From positions 23,903,122 to 23,967,121 of the forward strand of contig JAJEKV010000004.1 in assembly GCA_021234155.1 (NCBI GenBank): a stretch of DNA of 64,000 bases, given 5' to 3'. The notes beneath the pieces are model-generated. The model saw nothing but the letters and a program-made list of their open reading frames with translations, searched no databases and was not told where the DNA came from. Positions 25,565 to 35,974 of the stretch are shown one piece after another. Source of the DNA: Isoetes taiwanensis. Lineage: Eukaryota; Streptophyta; Lycopodiopsida; Isoetales; Isoetaceae. Each line of letters starts with the position of its first letter. Within the stretch, counting starts at the first letter, position 1. Position numbers and translations under genes: made by a program.

Positions 25565-27029
25565 AGGTTCTATACTATACTTATTGTAGTAAAGTGTCAC
25601 AAAAGATGTCGTTTGCATTTCATTCTATACTTATAATAGTAAAAAAGGTTCTCGAAATGTCACACAAAAGATGACCTCTGCATCTTGGGAACACATTTAT
25701 ATCAAATTGCCTATTCCTTGTCTATCATAGTAAACTGAGTTGAATGCTAGTAGTAAGATTTTCACACTTTGGTATTATCATGTTCTCTTAGCTGAGCAAC
25801 ACTCTCTTGTGACTTGCAACAATAAAGTTGGAACTCCACTCCAAACCATGAAGTTACATATCTGAGGGAAACAAATCAAGATCTAACTTTATTCTGCCAG
25901 AAGCCCGCGTTATCCAAAAATTTGGCCAAATCTCTAAAATTAGCAAAGCACAAAGTGTTCTTGACCACATGGAAGAAGAAAAGAAGAAAAAATCCAAACT
26001 TTCAAAATTTTACATCAACACATGACCCAAATGTAGTCTAGAATTTAGCAAGTGTGAATGGGGCGTTCACCTCCGAATCAAAACTAATAAGATTAGAGAG
26101 GGTAATGGAGCATCTTCAAAATAATTAAAACTTCCCATTATTGGGTCAAGCCACATCCATTGCTATTTTTGTACACCTTTTTGCTCATAGGCACATGTAT
26201 TCGGTTTCTTTTCTCCCCAATAAAGTACATACAAAACACTAAATCTAACCATATAGTTGGTAACGTCATTTTTATTTTCATGCCCCTCGTGATGCTACAT
26301 TCTTAATTGGTACACTTCCCCAAAGACATTGACGATACACTTTTTGTGCTTTGAGATCATACTCACGCATGTTCTTTACAAAAGGTTGCTCAACAATATT
26401 TCTATATACCGTGAATAGATTTGATTTGTATTTTTTGGCAGCCTTATATAAGGTTTGGTGGAATTCTAGCACGCGGTCACGCATAAATTAAATTCGAGTA
26501 TTAGATATGTTAATTTATGTATGTACCCTTAGAAAATTCAAAAATCCCGGGAAAAGAAGCTATCAACCCTATGTTTGCCAAGTATGCTCGGGTCATACCT
26601 TCAATTCCCCCTCGATATCTTGGGTTAATCTTTGATATACATCGGTCGAGGGTTGAGAAAGCTCGTGAAATTAGACAATTGACCTTGCTATTTTCAACCT
26701 CGGTCATTCCTTTTTCCCCATTGAAATATTTATAACCCGTTGATGGTTGATCCGGTTAGCTTGAGCTTGCTTTGACCGAGGTACAAGATTTGTTGCAAGG
26801 TTGTGCTTGAGATGGTAATGGTACACATTTATTAGTGCTTATATGGCCCATGCAACTTGATGTTCACTGCATAATGTTCAGCAGATCTCCGCCACTTGAA
26901 ATTGGGTGTCTAACTCTGAGGTGTCTTAAGGAGTCTGATTTAACAAGCTGTAATTGCTCCTAAGTCAGATTGGTCTCCTAAAGATCTGACATTATAAAGG
27001 TAGTAATGCTCCCCAGCAGTGAGCTTACA
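25565..27029. repeat. 1.5-kb repeat module, copy B2
   Basis: Second tandem module in copy B, equivalent to 7745-9222. Its last bases (CAGCAGTGAGCTTACA) directly precede the methyltransferase gene exon. Confidence 0.8.
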
Positions 27030-30000
27030 CATCATCAAAGGCTGCACCACCAGAGCCACAGACTTATGAACTAAAGGAACAGACTTGGTACGTCCACAGG
27101 GGCGCAAGAGAGAGCAAACCCACTGAGGCGTACCTTTACTTGTGCAATCTATCAGGGAAGGGCAAGTTCAAGTCTGATGATTATTACCCTGCTGGCGAAA
27201 TTATAAGCCTTGTTACTACAGAGAACGATGATGAAGTTTTAATGCAGTGCAACCATGACAAGGGCCCCGTCTACTATGTTCTGAATAGTAGAATGCTTAG
27301 AATAAGCATGTGCAAGCCCAAAGACGTGCACGATTACATTGCGGACAATTACAAGAATGGCTTTGTAAGTTATTCTTAGTTGCTTTCTGTATAAATTTAT
27401 ACCGTCATTCTCTAAACTTAACCCTGCATTGCAGGACATAGTAGAAATTTTAATGTCAGTGGTGTTGTGTGAAGATAAAGTGTTGGTCAAGGGTCTATGG
27501 TACCCCCGTAATATCGAAGAGGAAGTAGTAGAGGAAGAGGAAGAGGAAGAGGAAGAGGAAGAGGAAGAGGAAGAGGAAGAGGAAGAGGAAGAGGAAGAGG
27601 AAGAGGAAGAGGAAGAGGAGGAACCAGTCGTCACAAAGGGAAAGGGTAGGAAGCATTCCCTGGTAGTAGATACACAGCCTCCTACTAAGAAAAAGTCTAG
27701 AATCACAAAGTCAGCAGAAGCTCTTCAGAAGGCTCCTGGATCAGATATCGTTGTGAAGCCCGCAGATAAGTCGAGTGCTATTCTCAAGCGGGTTAATGAA
27801 ACCAAACTGCTCAAGCAGACCATTTCTTTGACACTAAGCACTATTAAGAGGCCACCAAAAAATGAAGATGGGGTCAGAGTGCTTCAGGTCCGAAAGTTGT
27901 ACGCGGCACATGTGGCTATCCTTAAGCAAAGAATGAGAAGGAATCCTCATGCCCATGTGTCGCCACTAGTTGTGATGGTAGACAGAAGTCAGTGCAACCA
28001 ATTACAAAACTACAAAAAGTCAGATTTTGAAGATTACACCTATTATGTTCTTGGAGGCACACATAGTTATAAAGCAAGAAAAGAACTTTCAAAAGAAGAA
28101 AGCCGTAATGAAGTCTGGAAAAGTGTGGAAGCACATATCTATGTGGGGGTGACAGACGAAGAGGCAAAAGTCATTGCCGTGAGTCACAATCTAGACAATG
28201 ACTTCAGACTAAAGATGAGCCTAATAGACAAGATTCGCTTCATGCACCGAGAGTACGTGGATTTCAAACAAGTGCATGGAGACGACTTCAAAAAACAAAA
28301 GAACAAGCTTCAAGAGCTTCGAGAAGCCTGTGTGACAGAGTGCTGCCTCAGTTACGATTCGGATAAGAAACCCATTATGGCTGTCAAACAATACGATAAC
28401 TACTTTCAGCTCGCTTTCAGAGATGGTCAAGTAAGTAAAAGCTTCAATTCAATCTTTTGTAGTATGTTTAGCGTGGTTAGAAGTTTGTAATAGCCGGGTG
28501 ACGGTATAAATTTATACCGCGCCCGGGCACGGTATAAATTTATACCGTGCTGAGTCGCCGTGCCCATCTTCTTACGCCATTCAACACTAAACTTTGTTTG
28601 ACCATTTACAGGTGTGGGATCTTCAAGAGAGAATTTTTTGTATGTTCGAAGATGGGGAGCTTAAAGAACAAGCTAGCAGCGCAGGAAAGAAACCAAAGAA
28701 AGGTGGTGAGTCAAAACAAAAAAATATGAGCATTGTACCCTGGACGCAGTTACAGGGTCTCAAAAGCAAAGAAATATTTGTTCGCCTGTTGGAAAAAGTA
28801 GTTGCCAAAGAATTCACATTAGACGAGATGGCCAAGGAAGCTAAGACGTAAGCCTCACTTCCTATGCCATGTTTGTTTCTACCTTTTTCTGTCTTACAAT
28901 ATTTTTCCCTTTGCAGTCAGAAAGACATTGTCACTTGCCAGGCCGAGTTAATGAAGCAGCTCAACCTAGAAGACTGGAAGGAGTGCAAACTTTTGTACCC
29001 AAGTTGCACCACAGATAGTATCATCAGAGAGCACGCTGTTAACTTTAGTGGCTGGGTAAGTTTTGCAAAAAATATGTTATGTGTTTGTGCCTTTGTCTCA
29101 CATTACTCTTACAGAACAAGAAGAAGGGGCTACCAACTGGATTCTTAAACCTGGTTCGTAGGGCCAAGGAAGAGAGGCAAAGGCTTAAAGCAATTGAACA
29201 GGGTAAAGAGGTCGCCACTTCCAGTTTTGACTCTACATATGAGAGATTTACTACATTTGGTCGGGACGCCCAAAGATGAGGGTTGTTCGGGGGGTGATTG
29301 TACAAGCCTGGGGACTCTTTTAGAAAAGCAAAATTTTACATTATGCATTGCAGATATTCCTTATGGATTTAAAATAAAGGATAGCGCTTTTGACGAGGAG
29401 GCTTTCACTCACGTGCAAGTTCGGTCTTTCCTGGATGGCCTAAAAGAAGTCACGACATCTGAAAACTGGAGGGTCATCATTTTTCATTCCGACCTGCAGA
29501 CGATGTCGGTGCTTAAACCTATGGGAGCGGTCTGTAACGCCGGCTTCGAAAACTGTGTTTGGTAAGCTTTACAATTAACGCTTTTTTTTTTTCCCGGTAA
29601 CTCCACGGTATAAATTTATACCACATCTGTCTTACGGTTTAAATTTTAAAGGTTGGAACAACCGTGGTATACATTTTATACAGCAAGGCAATGTCTGTAT
29701 AAATTTATACGGCTTGCCGCCGTGGTATAAATTTATACAGCAAGGCAACCGTGGTATAAGTTTATACTGCCACACTACCGGGCTAACTAATTTTCCTTGT
29801 TTTCTTTTTACTAATTTCTAATTGTTGTATTGCTTGGCAGGCTTAAGACAAACGTTAAGGGTCATGGTGGTGGTCCGCGCTTAGTGAGCTGTTTCGAGCA
29901 TTTTCATATAGGTTTTTACAGCGCGGACACCAAAAAAACCATGATTCATTTTAACACGCAGAATGAGAAGACTCCTCCCTGCAATGCATTTGGGCCCCAA

Positions 30001-30525
30001 ATGCTGCTGAGAAATTAAGAGACCCACAGCGACAAGGCTGTGGTGTCCCATTATCAGAAGCCACAGCGTCTTATTAATAATTTGATACAGTGGTTTTCTC
30101 GCCCTGGAGACTGGATCTTAGATGCCTTTTCTGGATTAGGCACCAGCGGTTCGCCCCTTAGCGAGGGGCCGCAATGTCATCTCGGTCGACATAGACCCGG
30201 ATAAAGTGAGTTTTATCAAGACCGGGATAAGCTCTTGTGAATCCTTTCCCGATGAAAAACGAGGAGCCGGGCTTAAGAACGGTCCCGGCCGATGCTAAGG
30301 GCACTTACACGTAAATACGACCTCCACTAACAGAAGAAAAAAGATGAGGAGGTGGAGTTTGTCGACTTGGAGCCTGTGGTGCCCGAGCCAGAGAAACCGC
30401 CTATGCCAGTAGGTCTGGAATCAGAAGGAGGCGTCTCTGCTGTTATAAGCTCGCAAGAGCCAGATCCTAAGGGGAACGAGAGTCCTGTGGACTGGGAAGA
30501 GCCACCTCTCCCACCTCTGGTATAA
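27030..30525 (+). CDS. ParB-like/DNA methyltransferase fusion, intron-containing
   Basis: Multi-exon gene. Visible exons: to 27364, 27435-28430, 28612-28847, 28917-29055, 29115-29561 and 29841-30525, all with GT-AG introns of 59-280 bp whose phases mostly agree. Domains in order: an unassigned segment (TEAYLYLCNLSGKGKFK); an all-glutamate tract of about 35 residues; a ParB-like domain at about 27890-28240 (VSPLVVMVD, YYVLGGTHSYKARKEL, TDEEAKVIAVSHNLD); a helical linker; then an amino-methyltransferase with motif IV first (CIADIPYGF), then HYQKPQRLINNLIQWFSRPG (motif X-like), then motif I LDAFSGLGTSG and VISVDIDPDKV, the order of beta-class N4-cytosine/N6-adenine enzymes. The C-terminal tail is acidic and proline-rich. 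Breaks: a one-base shift near 29230-29280, an in-frame TAA at 30015, and shifts near 30155-30180 and between there and the tail. No ATG precedes the first exon, and a TGA lies just upstream, so the 5' end is missing or spliced. Joint DNA binding and modification is inferred from the fold combination. Confidence 0.6.
27389..27402. repeat. AT palindrome in intron 1 of the methyltransferase gene
   Basis: Perfect palindrome GTATAAATTTATAC in the middle of the 70-bp intron at 27365-27434. It is the core of the 16-bp palindrome found in later introns. Confidence 0.85.
27531..27623 (+). repeat. GAAGAG hexanucleotide tract encoding poly-glutamate
   Basis: An almost uninterrupted run of alternating GAA and GAG codons inside the large exon, following EEEVVEEE and ending at EEPVV. 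Alternating synonymous codons over the whole run point to hexanucleotide slippage. Length is likely to vary between individuals. An acidic tract next to a DNA-binding module is common in nuclear proteins. Confidence 0.9.
28502..28549. repeat. Pair of palindromes in the intron after the ParB-like exon
   Basis: Two copies of GGTATAAATTTATACC lie at 28503-28518 and 28531-28546, centre to centre 28 bp. The second extends to a perfect 22-bp palindrome (28528-28549, flanks CAC and GTG). Between them is a GC palindrome, GCCCGGGC. They lie in the 181-bp intron 28431-28611. Confidence 0.9.
29607..29768. repeat. Array of palindromes in the intron within the methyltransferase domain
   Basis: The 279-bp intron 29562-29840 holds a perfect GGTATAAATTTATACC at 29607-29622 and four more or less perfect versions at 29666, 29697, 29724 and 29753, spaced about 27-31 bp. 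Spacers repeat AGCAAGGCAACCGT or its inverse CGGCTTGCCGCCGT. A decayed unit (CGGTTTAAATTTTAAAGG) sits at 29635. The spacing of about 29 bp is near three helical turns. Confidence 0.85.
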
Positions 30526-30534
30526 ATTTATACA
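30519..30534. repeat. Palindrome spanning the stop codon
   Basis: GGTATAAATTTATACA overlaps the end of the open frame: the final codons read CTG GTA TAA, so the stop (30523-30525) is supplied by the repeat. A repeat inserted in the coding end, or a retained intron start (G|GTATAA), are both possible. Confidence 0.75.
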
Positions 30535-31006
30535 GACAGAGTTCTTAACCACTTCCATTGTAAACTATGTGCTAAGTATTATTATAATTTATTTTGATGA
30601 AGATTTTTAAACTGAAAGCTTTGTCTCTCTAACAATGCTTAATTGAAACAACTCTTACTTGCTCCAGGATTTCACACTCTTTGTCTTTCCAATGTTTGAC
30701 TTTTTGAGTACTTATATTAAGCTTGCAAAAAAAAAATCTATATTTCCTTCTGTTTTTAACAATAAATACTTATTGAGTTATCAAAATTAATGTCTCTCTC
30801 CTCAAAACAAGCATTTTTTTTTTGCCCTCTTTTAAAAATGAGAAGGCTTTAAAAATGTTGCTTTTTTGGGGGTATCCCGAATGCTAATTGCTCAACAATC
30901 TATTTTGCTCCCTATTTTGTGTGTTTTTTCTAAGTTTTCAATTTTTATAAAGGAATCTTTCAAACGCACTTCTTAAATAAGTGCGTTTCATTTTAAACTT
31001 TGTTCA
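30526..31006. other. AT-rich 3' flank
   Basis: Very AT-rich with poly-A and poly-T runs and TTTCAAACGCACTTCTTAAATAAGTGCG (a hairpin, 30959-30986). No gene is visible. Confidence 0.5.
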
Positions 31007-31252
31007 GTGTTGCCACATGCGGACAGTAGAGGATGAGCACCATGCTCTGCAAGAGTGTCCGGCATATACGCATATCCGAGCAACACATGCTGATCTTAGA
31101 TGCTCTGCGGCACCGCTGCATCAATTGCTGGCATCGCCAATGGTTGCACGTCTCGCATCCTACATTTTGCAAGTCTCTACCGTCAGAGAATCCCTTACAG
31201 GACAAGGGATCTGAGAGCCTACTACCAGGGTTTTTCCTCCCATGTGGGGGTT
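31007..31252 (+). mobile_element. LINE 3' end fragment, intact frame
   Basis: Same segment as 9407-9690 but with an open frame: MRTVEDEHHALQECPAYTHI followed by THADLRCSAAPLHQLL, the Cys/His-type C-terminal region of a non-LTR retrotransposon ORF2. It ends in the CCTCCCATGTGGGGGTTT hairpin. It truncates the Gypsy reverse-transcriptase remnant that starts at 31253. Confidence 0.65.
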
Positions 31253-32917
31253 TATCAGTATAAATTCATAGTGCCTATACTACATTTTAAAAGCAGTCTT
31301 ATGGATGTCTTCCTCCTTGATCTTTATTTGATGGTATTCAGATCTCAGATCAATCTTAAAGAAGAATTTTGCTCCCTAGAGCTGGTTCATTAAGTCGTCT
31401 GCCCTGGCTAAAGCATACTTGTCCTTTATCGTCTGCTTGTTCAGCTAACAATAGTCAATGCAGATACTTAGACTTCCATCTTTCTTTTTCACGACCTGAA
31501 GGGTGATATGCTTGGCCAGATGAACCCAAGCTTCTAACAACTCCTTCAATTGCTTCTTGAGCTTTGCTAGCTCGGGACTGCTCATCCTATAGGGAGCCTT
31601 GCTTGTTGGCTTTGTGTCTGGTGCAAAAGTGATTACACACTTTATGCCTTTATAGGGAGCTCGCTCTCGGATTTCATCTGGCAAGATATCATGGAACTCT
31701 TTGATTACCGTGACAATTGGCCTAGGCAATTGCTCTGTAGTAGCATCTTCCTTCTTAATCTTGTTGCAGGGTTGAAGGCTTATGTAAGCGGCCTCATCCT
31801 TCATAATGCAGTTAAGTAATTTCGTTACTGACAAGCACTGCATTACAAAAGCAACTTTTTTTTACCTTTGACCAAGAAGCACATGAATTCGGCATCCATG
31901 ATTAGCTTTGCTCCATTCAAAATTTACTCTTCTTCCTTTGGTGCTGCGAATTCCCCCACTTGCCATACTGACTGGTCCAGGCTTAGACTTCAGAGTCTTA
32001 GTTTTGAGCAATGCTGCCATTCTAGGAGATATGAAGTTATGGGATTCTTGTGTATCTTTACTACTAAATAGGGTTAATCATTTATGATACCCTCTGCAGA
32101 ATGCCAGTGGACTGACTCTCTATATTTTCCGTTTCTATGGCTACACAAATTCTACACTCTCCTTTGATGCAATCTTTGGCCTCCTCCTCGTTGCCCATTT
32201 CCATGGTGGATTACCATCCTTGAAGTTCGGCCAAGGCTGCTTACATGACAATTGGGCACTCATGAGTGCAATGACCTGGTTGAAAACCTCTGAAGCACAA
32301 CTTCTTCCTACATTCTTCCCTCTTTTCCTTAAGGATGCTTTCCAGAAAATGCCTTACTAATTTGCCCGCTGGGGATCCTGCTACATAAAGTTCCTTAAAA
32401 GACACCTTCTTGTCTGTATTACCTGATATTCTCAGGTCATTGGCCTTGGGCTATAACGACCGATGGATTTCCCTTTGCTATAATATGCATGAATTTGTGC
32501 CAGGGTTTGAGGTGTCGCTTCTAGGCTTAGCGCATTATACTCTGCTTTCCCTACAGTCCTAAGGCTTATGGCATAGACTCGCCTCCTAATGCTCCTATTA
32601 AACCCTTCAATGTAGCCATTCACTATCTCTCTTTCCATAATCTTATGTACATTTAGCCTCGACCTTAAGAACTCTTCTATAGACTTGGCAATCGACAAAT
32701 TTCCCTGGTCGAGACGATAAAACTATTGTATTTGGCTGCTAATGTGAGAGAGTGGCACAAAATGCTTACGGAAAACCTCGTTGAAGGTCTTAAATCTGCA
32801 ATTATTCCTTCGGCACTTACTTAACTTTGCGTATCCCTTCCACCATTATGCGTGCTGATCCAATCAAATTTGCAATTGCTACCTTACCAATACCCTTGTC
32901 TTTCATACCATAAGAAT
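31253..32917 (-). mobile_element. Ty3/Gypsy retrotransposon remnant (gag end, zinc knuckle, RT start)
   Basis: Reading the minus strand from 32917 down: a gag tail with EREIVNGYIEGFNRSIRRR (32432-32698); a zinc-knuckle-like CFRGFQPGHCTHECP near 32300; linker sequence; then the start of a Gypsy reverse transcriptase (31843-31445) with EFHDILPDEI, APYRMSSPELAKLKKQL and VVKKKDGSLSICIDYC. A further RT piece follows at 31440-31253 ([24 protein letters not shown]). Many stops and shifts are present. The element continues above 39760, so the LINE pair split it. No protease, RNase H or integrase remains. Confidence 0.75.
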
Positions 32918-35890
32918 AGAATAGAATAGAATATGATTTTATCATCCACGGAGACCAACTGGCCTATGGGACCCAAGTACAAAGAGAGAGAGCAGCAGGC
33001 GTATTACTACCAGGATTAAAAACCCCACGAAGGGTTTTCGGGAAAACCTTAGTAGCAATAAGGATGTCTGACATCTTTGCACGCTTATATACATAATCAC
33101 AAGTACGGTGAGGTTAATGCCGGACGGGGGCATAAGCGAGTCCGCGTGATCCATTACCTCCGGAGGTACGATCCCAACAAGCCCTACAGAGGCCGTTTTC
33201 CAGTAGCTCATGCAAGGCCCGATGGGGCACAACTAACCGGAGAGCATACAGAGGCCGGGTATGCTCGTGCGGCCGAACCGGGCACGGGGCGTGACTTTCA
33301 TCCTCAATGGCCGTTGGCAAGAGCGGATGGACTCTGTCCTCATGCGGCTCCGAATCCATCTCCCGTCTCAATGCGGAGGTGGTGTGCACTGTCTTGAATG
33401 GAAGCAATCACCCTCGCGCTTTTTCATGGGTAGATGGGTGCGGCGAGTAGTGGTATGGGCCCCTCGTGAGCATGGGATTAACCTGGCCGATAATTTGCCA
33501 CCTTGACATGTGACAGGGCCTCGCATCCCAAAGCTTGGCCATGAAGCAAGCATCAAATCTTGCTTCAAGGCGTAGCGTTCCTTCGATGTATGCACCGGGT
33601 CCACATCGCGGTGCCCTGCAGACATTCCATAGCGAGAACCACGGGCTTGCTTGTCTTTCAGCCCAGCTTTGAGTCATTTGCGGGGCCCATCGCCACCGCC
33701 AAAGCAAGGTTGGGCAGCCGGGCTTCATCCATAGCCATCACCTTCCGGAAGTAAATAATGACGCGTTCAGTAGCAGCCCTCCGTAATGGAAGGAAGCCTG
33801 TCTCTTGGAGCAAGATCGATATGGGACCGTGGATTTCACTCCCGGCCGGGCCAAGAAAGCTTCACGTACGCTCTAGATCGTTCCAAGTGGTGAGGGATAT
33901 CACCGCCCCCTACACTTCTGCCCCATAGAGGAGGACCGGTTCAACCAAGGCCCCTGAACAAGTGTACTGGTGACCCCATGCATCTGGCTACGCCTTGGAT
34001 TTGTTGTTTTGCATTGCATCTGGGGGCTTTCCGCCTGCGGTGACCAGTAACGATGGATGCATCCCGGTGTGTGGTAGTAGAAAACTCAATGCCCAAATAC
34101 TTATAAGATCGAGCCACCTCCACTACCGCCTCGGTAAGTGAATGAGGGAAGTCGTGGGTGCCGGGATGATGGGACCAGCAGACACCCTTGTCTTGGCCAA
34201 GTTAACTCTCATGTCGCTGAATTGGGAGAAAGTGTCCAAAGCATCCGTGGCGTTGCATGTCCTGCGGGGGTATATGAAAGCAGCCAACATCATCGGCATA
34301 TATGAGTTGCTGGATTATGTGGTGCATCAATCCCAGGTGCCCTCGGGGCCTAGCCATTCTTCTAGCCGGGTCAATGTACAAGCGAAGAGCGTCGGGGATA
34401 GAGGGCAGCCCCGGCGCACCCCAATGCTACTAACAACGGCTCCCCGACAGGTGTGAGACGACCGAGCAAGCCTCAGATAGTCTCAGATATAGCATTCCCG
34501 CAAGTCGACGGGGTCCCTAGTTTGTCTCAACACGTCCCACAACTTATCCCGAGGCACCGTGGTCAAAAGCCTTTTGCGAAATCCACAAAGCAACAAGACG
34601 GATTCAAGGCCGATTCGGCTATCCTCTATGAGTGTTCGCAGAGTGAAGATATGGTCAATAGTAGAATGCCTGGGCGGAGCTGCGCTGGCGGCGCGAGCCC
34701 AACTTCTCCATCCTCCCCGCCTAAAGTAGTCAATCGCCAAGAATCCCAAAGCAACTCCGCAAAGACGTAAACCCACCATAATGGAATATTGGTTTGGGCA
34801 CGTGGGGGTCCCCCCGCTTTGTATATGGGCACAACTCTACCGGGTAGTCCAAAGGCGGGGAAGCCTTCTTGCAATGCCTGTTGAAGAGTCGCGGAGAACC
34901 CGGCACCATTGGGGCCCGCCCCACTGGAGAAGCCTCCCCCGCGATACCATCCAAATCTGGCGCCTTCCCGTTAGCGCAGGTTGCGGGCCCATTATGACAT
35001 CCCTTCAAGAATGACGATTGCTAGGCCTCGGTTCATGAGGTACCGGTGCCCGGCTTCCCATTGGGTCATCATACAACCGCCGCAAGTATTTCACCCATTG
35101 TTCCCGGTAATATTTCACGTGGCCGCGTGCGGGGCTTACTCAAGACCTTTCTCGAGAAGGCCCTAGGGTGGCTGGGTCTAGAAGACCAAACATCATTGGC
35201 TGGTGCTTTTAAGGTACCGCTTTGGTCTTGAGGAAGGGCGGTATTGGGGCGACGGCTTCTTGGCGAATGGTGGGGGGGTCCGACTTGGCGGAGCCATCGT
35301 TCAACTCCCACATTAGATCATCGAACCCGGTGATTGGCGGGGAAGGTGGTTGCGGCCCACGCGTGGATCGCCAAGAGGCGGTCTCTCCCAAAGCATCCGT
35401 CCCCTACCCCCTCGGCGAGCCGGGTTCACCGGGCCGTCTTTGTTGAAGTGTGGGGAGTTGTAAAGACTCCTCGTGACTCATGCTCAAGCATCCTCACATA
35501 GACGCCATGCATGATCATAGTCCGGCGCAACCGTGGTACATGGGGTGTTGGGGCAATGGGTGCTCGGTTGGCTGCCAATCTATCTCGCAAGAATAGGGGC
35601 TGATGGTCTGAGTCTACTTCCTCGCCCCGGCCACTGGGTCCCCACACCGGCGAGTGATCAAGTGTAGGCATTGCTCGCCTGCTAGCACATAATCCACCAC
35701 ACTGGGTGCTCGCCCCCCCGTTTACAAGTGAAGCGGCGGAGGATCGCCATCAGCCAAAACCCATTGCAAATGACTGTGTCAAAGATCTTGCCCAAAGAAC
35801 AAAGTGCCGCCATACCATGTCACCTCGGCTGCTATCCGACGCCCTTGGCCAAACCATCTCAAGGGTCCATTTGCAACACATCCTGGCCTA
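32918..35890 (-). mobile_element. LINE A, minus strand (endonuclease-RT, broken)
   Basis: Non-LTR retrotransposon read from about 35890 down to 32918. Pieces: endonuclease end (ICNGF, then VDSDHQPLFLR near 35600); RT with HSTIDHIFTLRTLIED (34680), VPRDKLWDVLRQ (34540) and the GCPLSPT region (34400); RSYKYLGIEF after the RT (34110). The 3' end carries a hairpin, GGTCCCATAG, GGTCTCCGTGGATGATAAAA and an (ATTCT)n tail next to TAAGAAT. It is GC-rich compared with its surroundings. Frames are lost many times, often where CAG or CTG is expected. It is probably 5' truncated near 35890. Confidence 0.75.
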
Positions 35891-35974
35891 GAGGTGCTTA
35901 ATTTTGGGAGTTGTTGAACTCTTCCATTTTATTAACCAAGCTTTGATTCCATACTTGATCTATCCTTCCCTAGG

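Larger units (their letters stand above)
17802..27029. repeat. Segmental duplication, copy B
   Basis: Second copy of 1-9221. It contains the better-preserved coiled-coil ORF (22015-22602) and PPR fragment (20793-21050). At 27029 the shared sequence ends, and coding sequence of the methyltransferase gene begins within a few bases. Confidence 0.95.

Noticed and set aside
27030-27364. BAH domain at the N-terminus of the methyltransferase gene
   Set aside because: The stretch has a similar beta-rich look but lacks the BAH consensus residues I would expect. Left unassigned.
27239-27706. Poly-serine minus-strand ORF
   Set aside because: Complement of the GAAGAG tract; no independent support.
29607-29768. 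CRISPR-like array
   Set aside because: The repeats are palindromic AT-rich 16-mers with short, related spacers in a spliceosomal intron. There are no cas genes and the context is eukaryotic.
27030-30525. Giant-virus or phage insertion
   Set aside because: Domain make-up would fit, but the gene has several ordinary GT-AG introns and no neighbouring viral genes.
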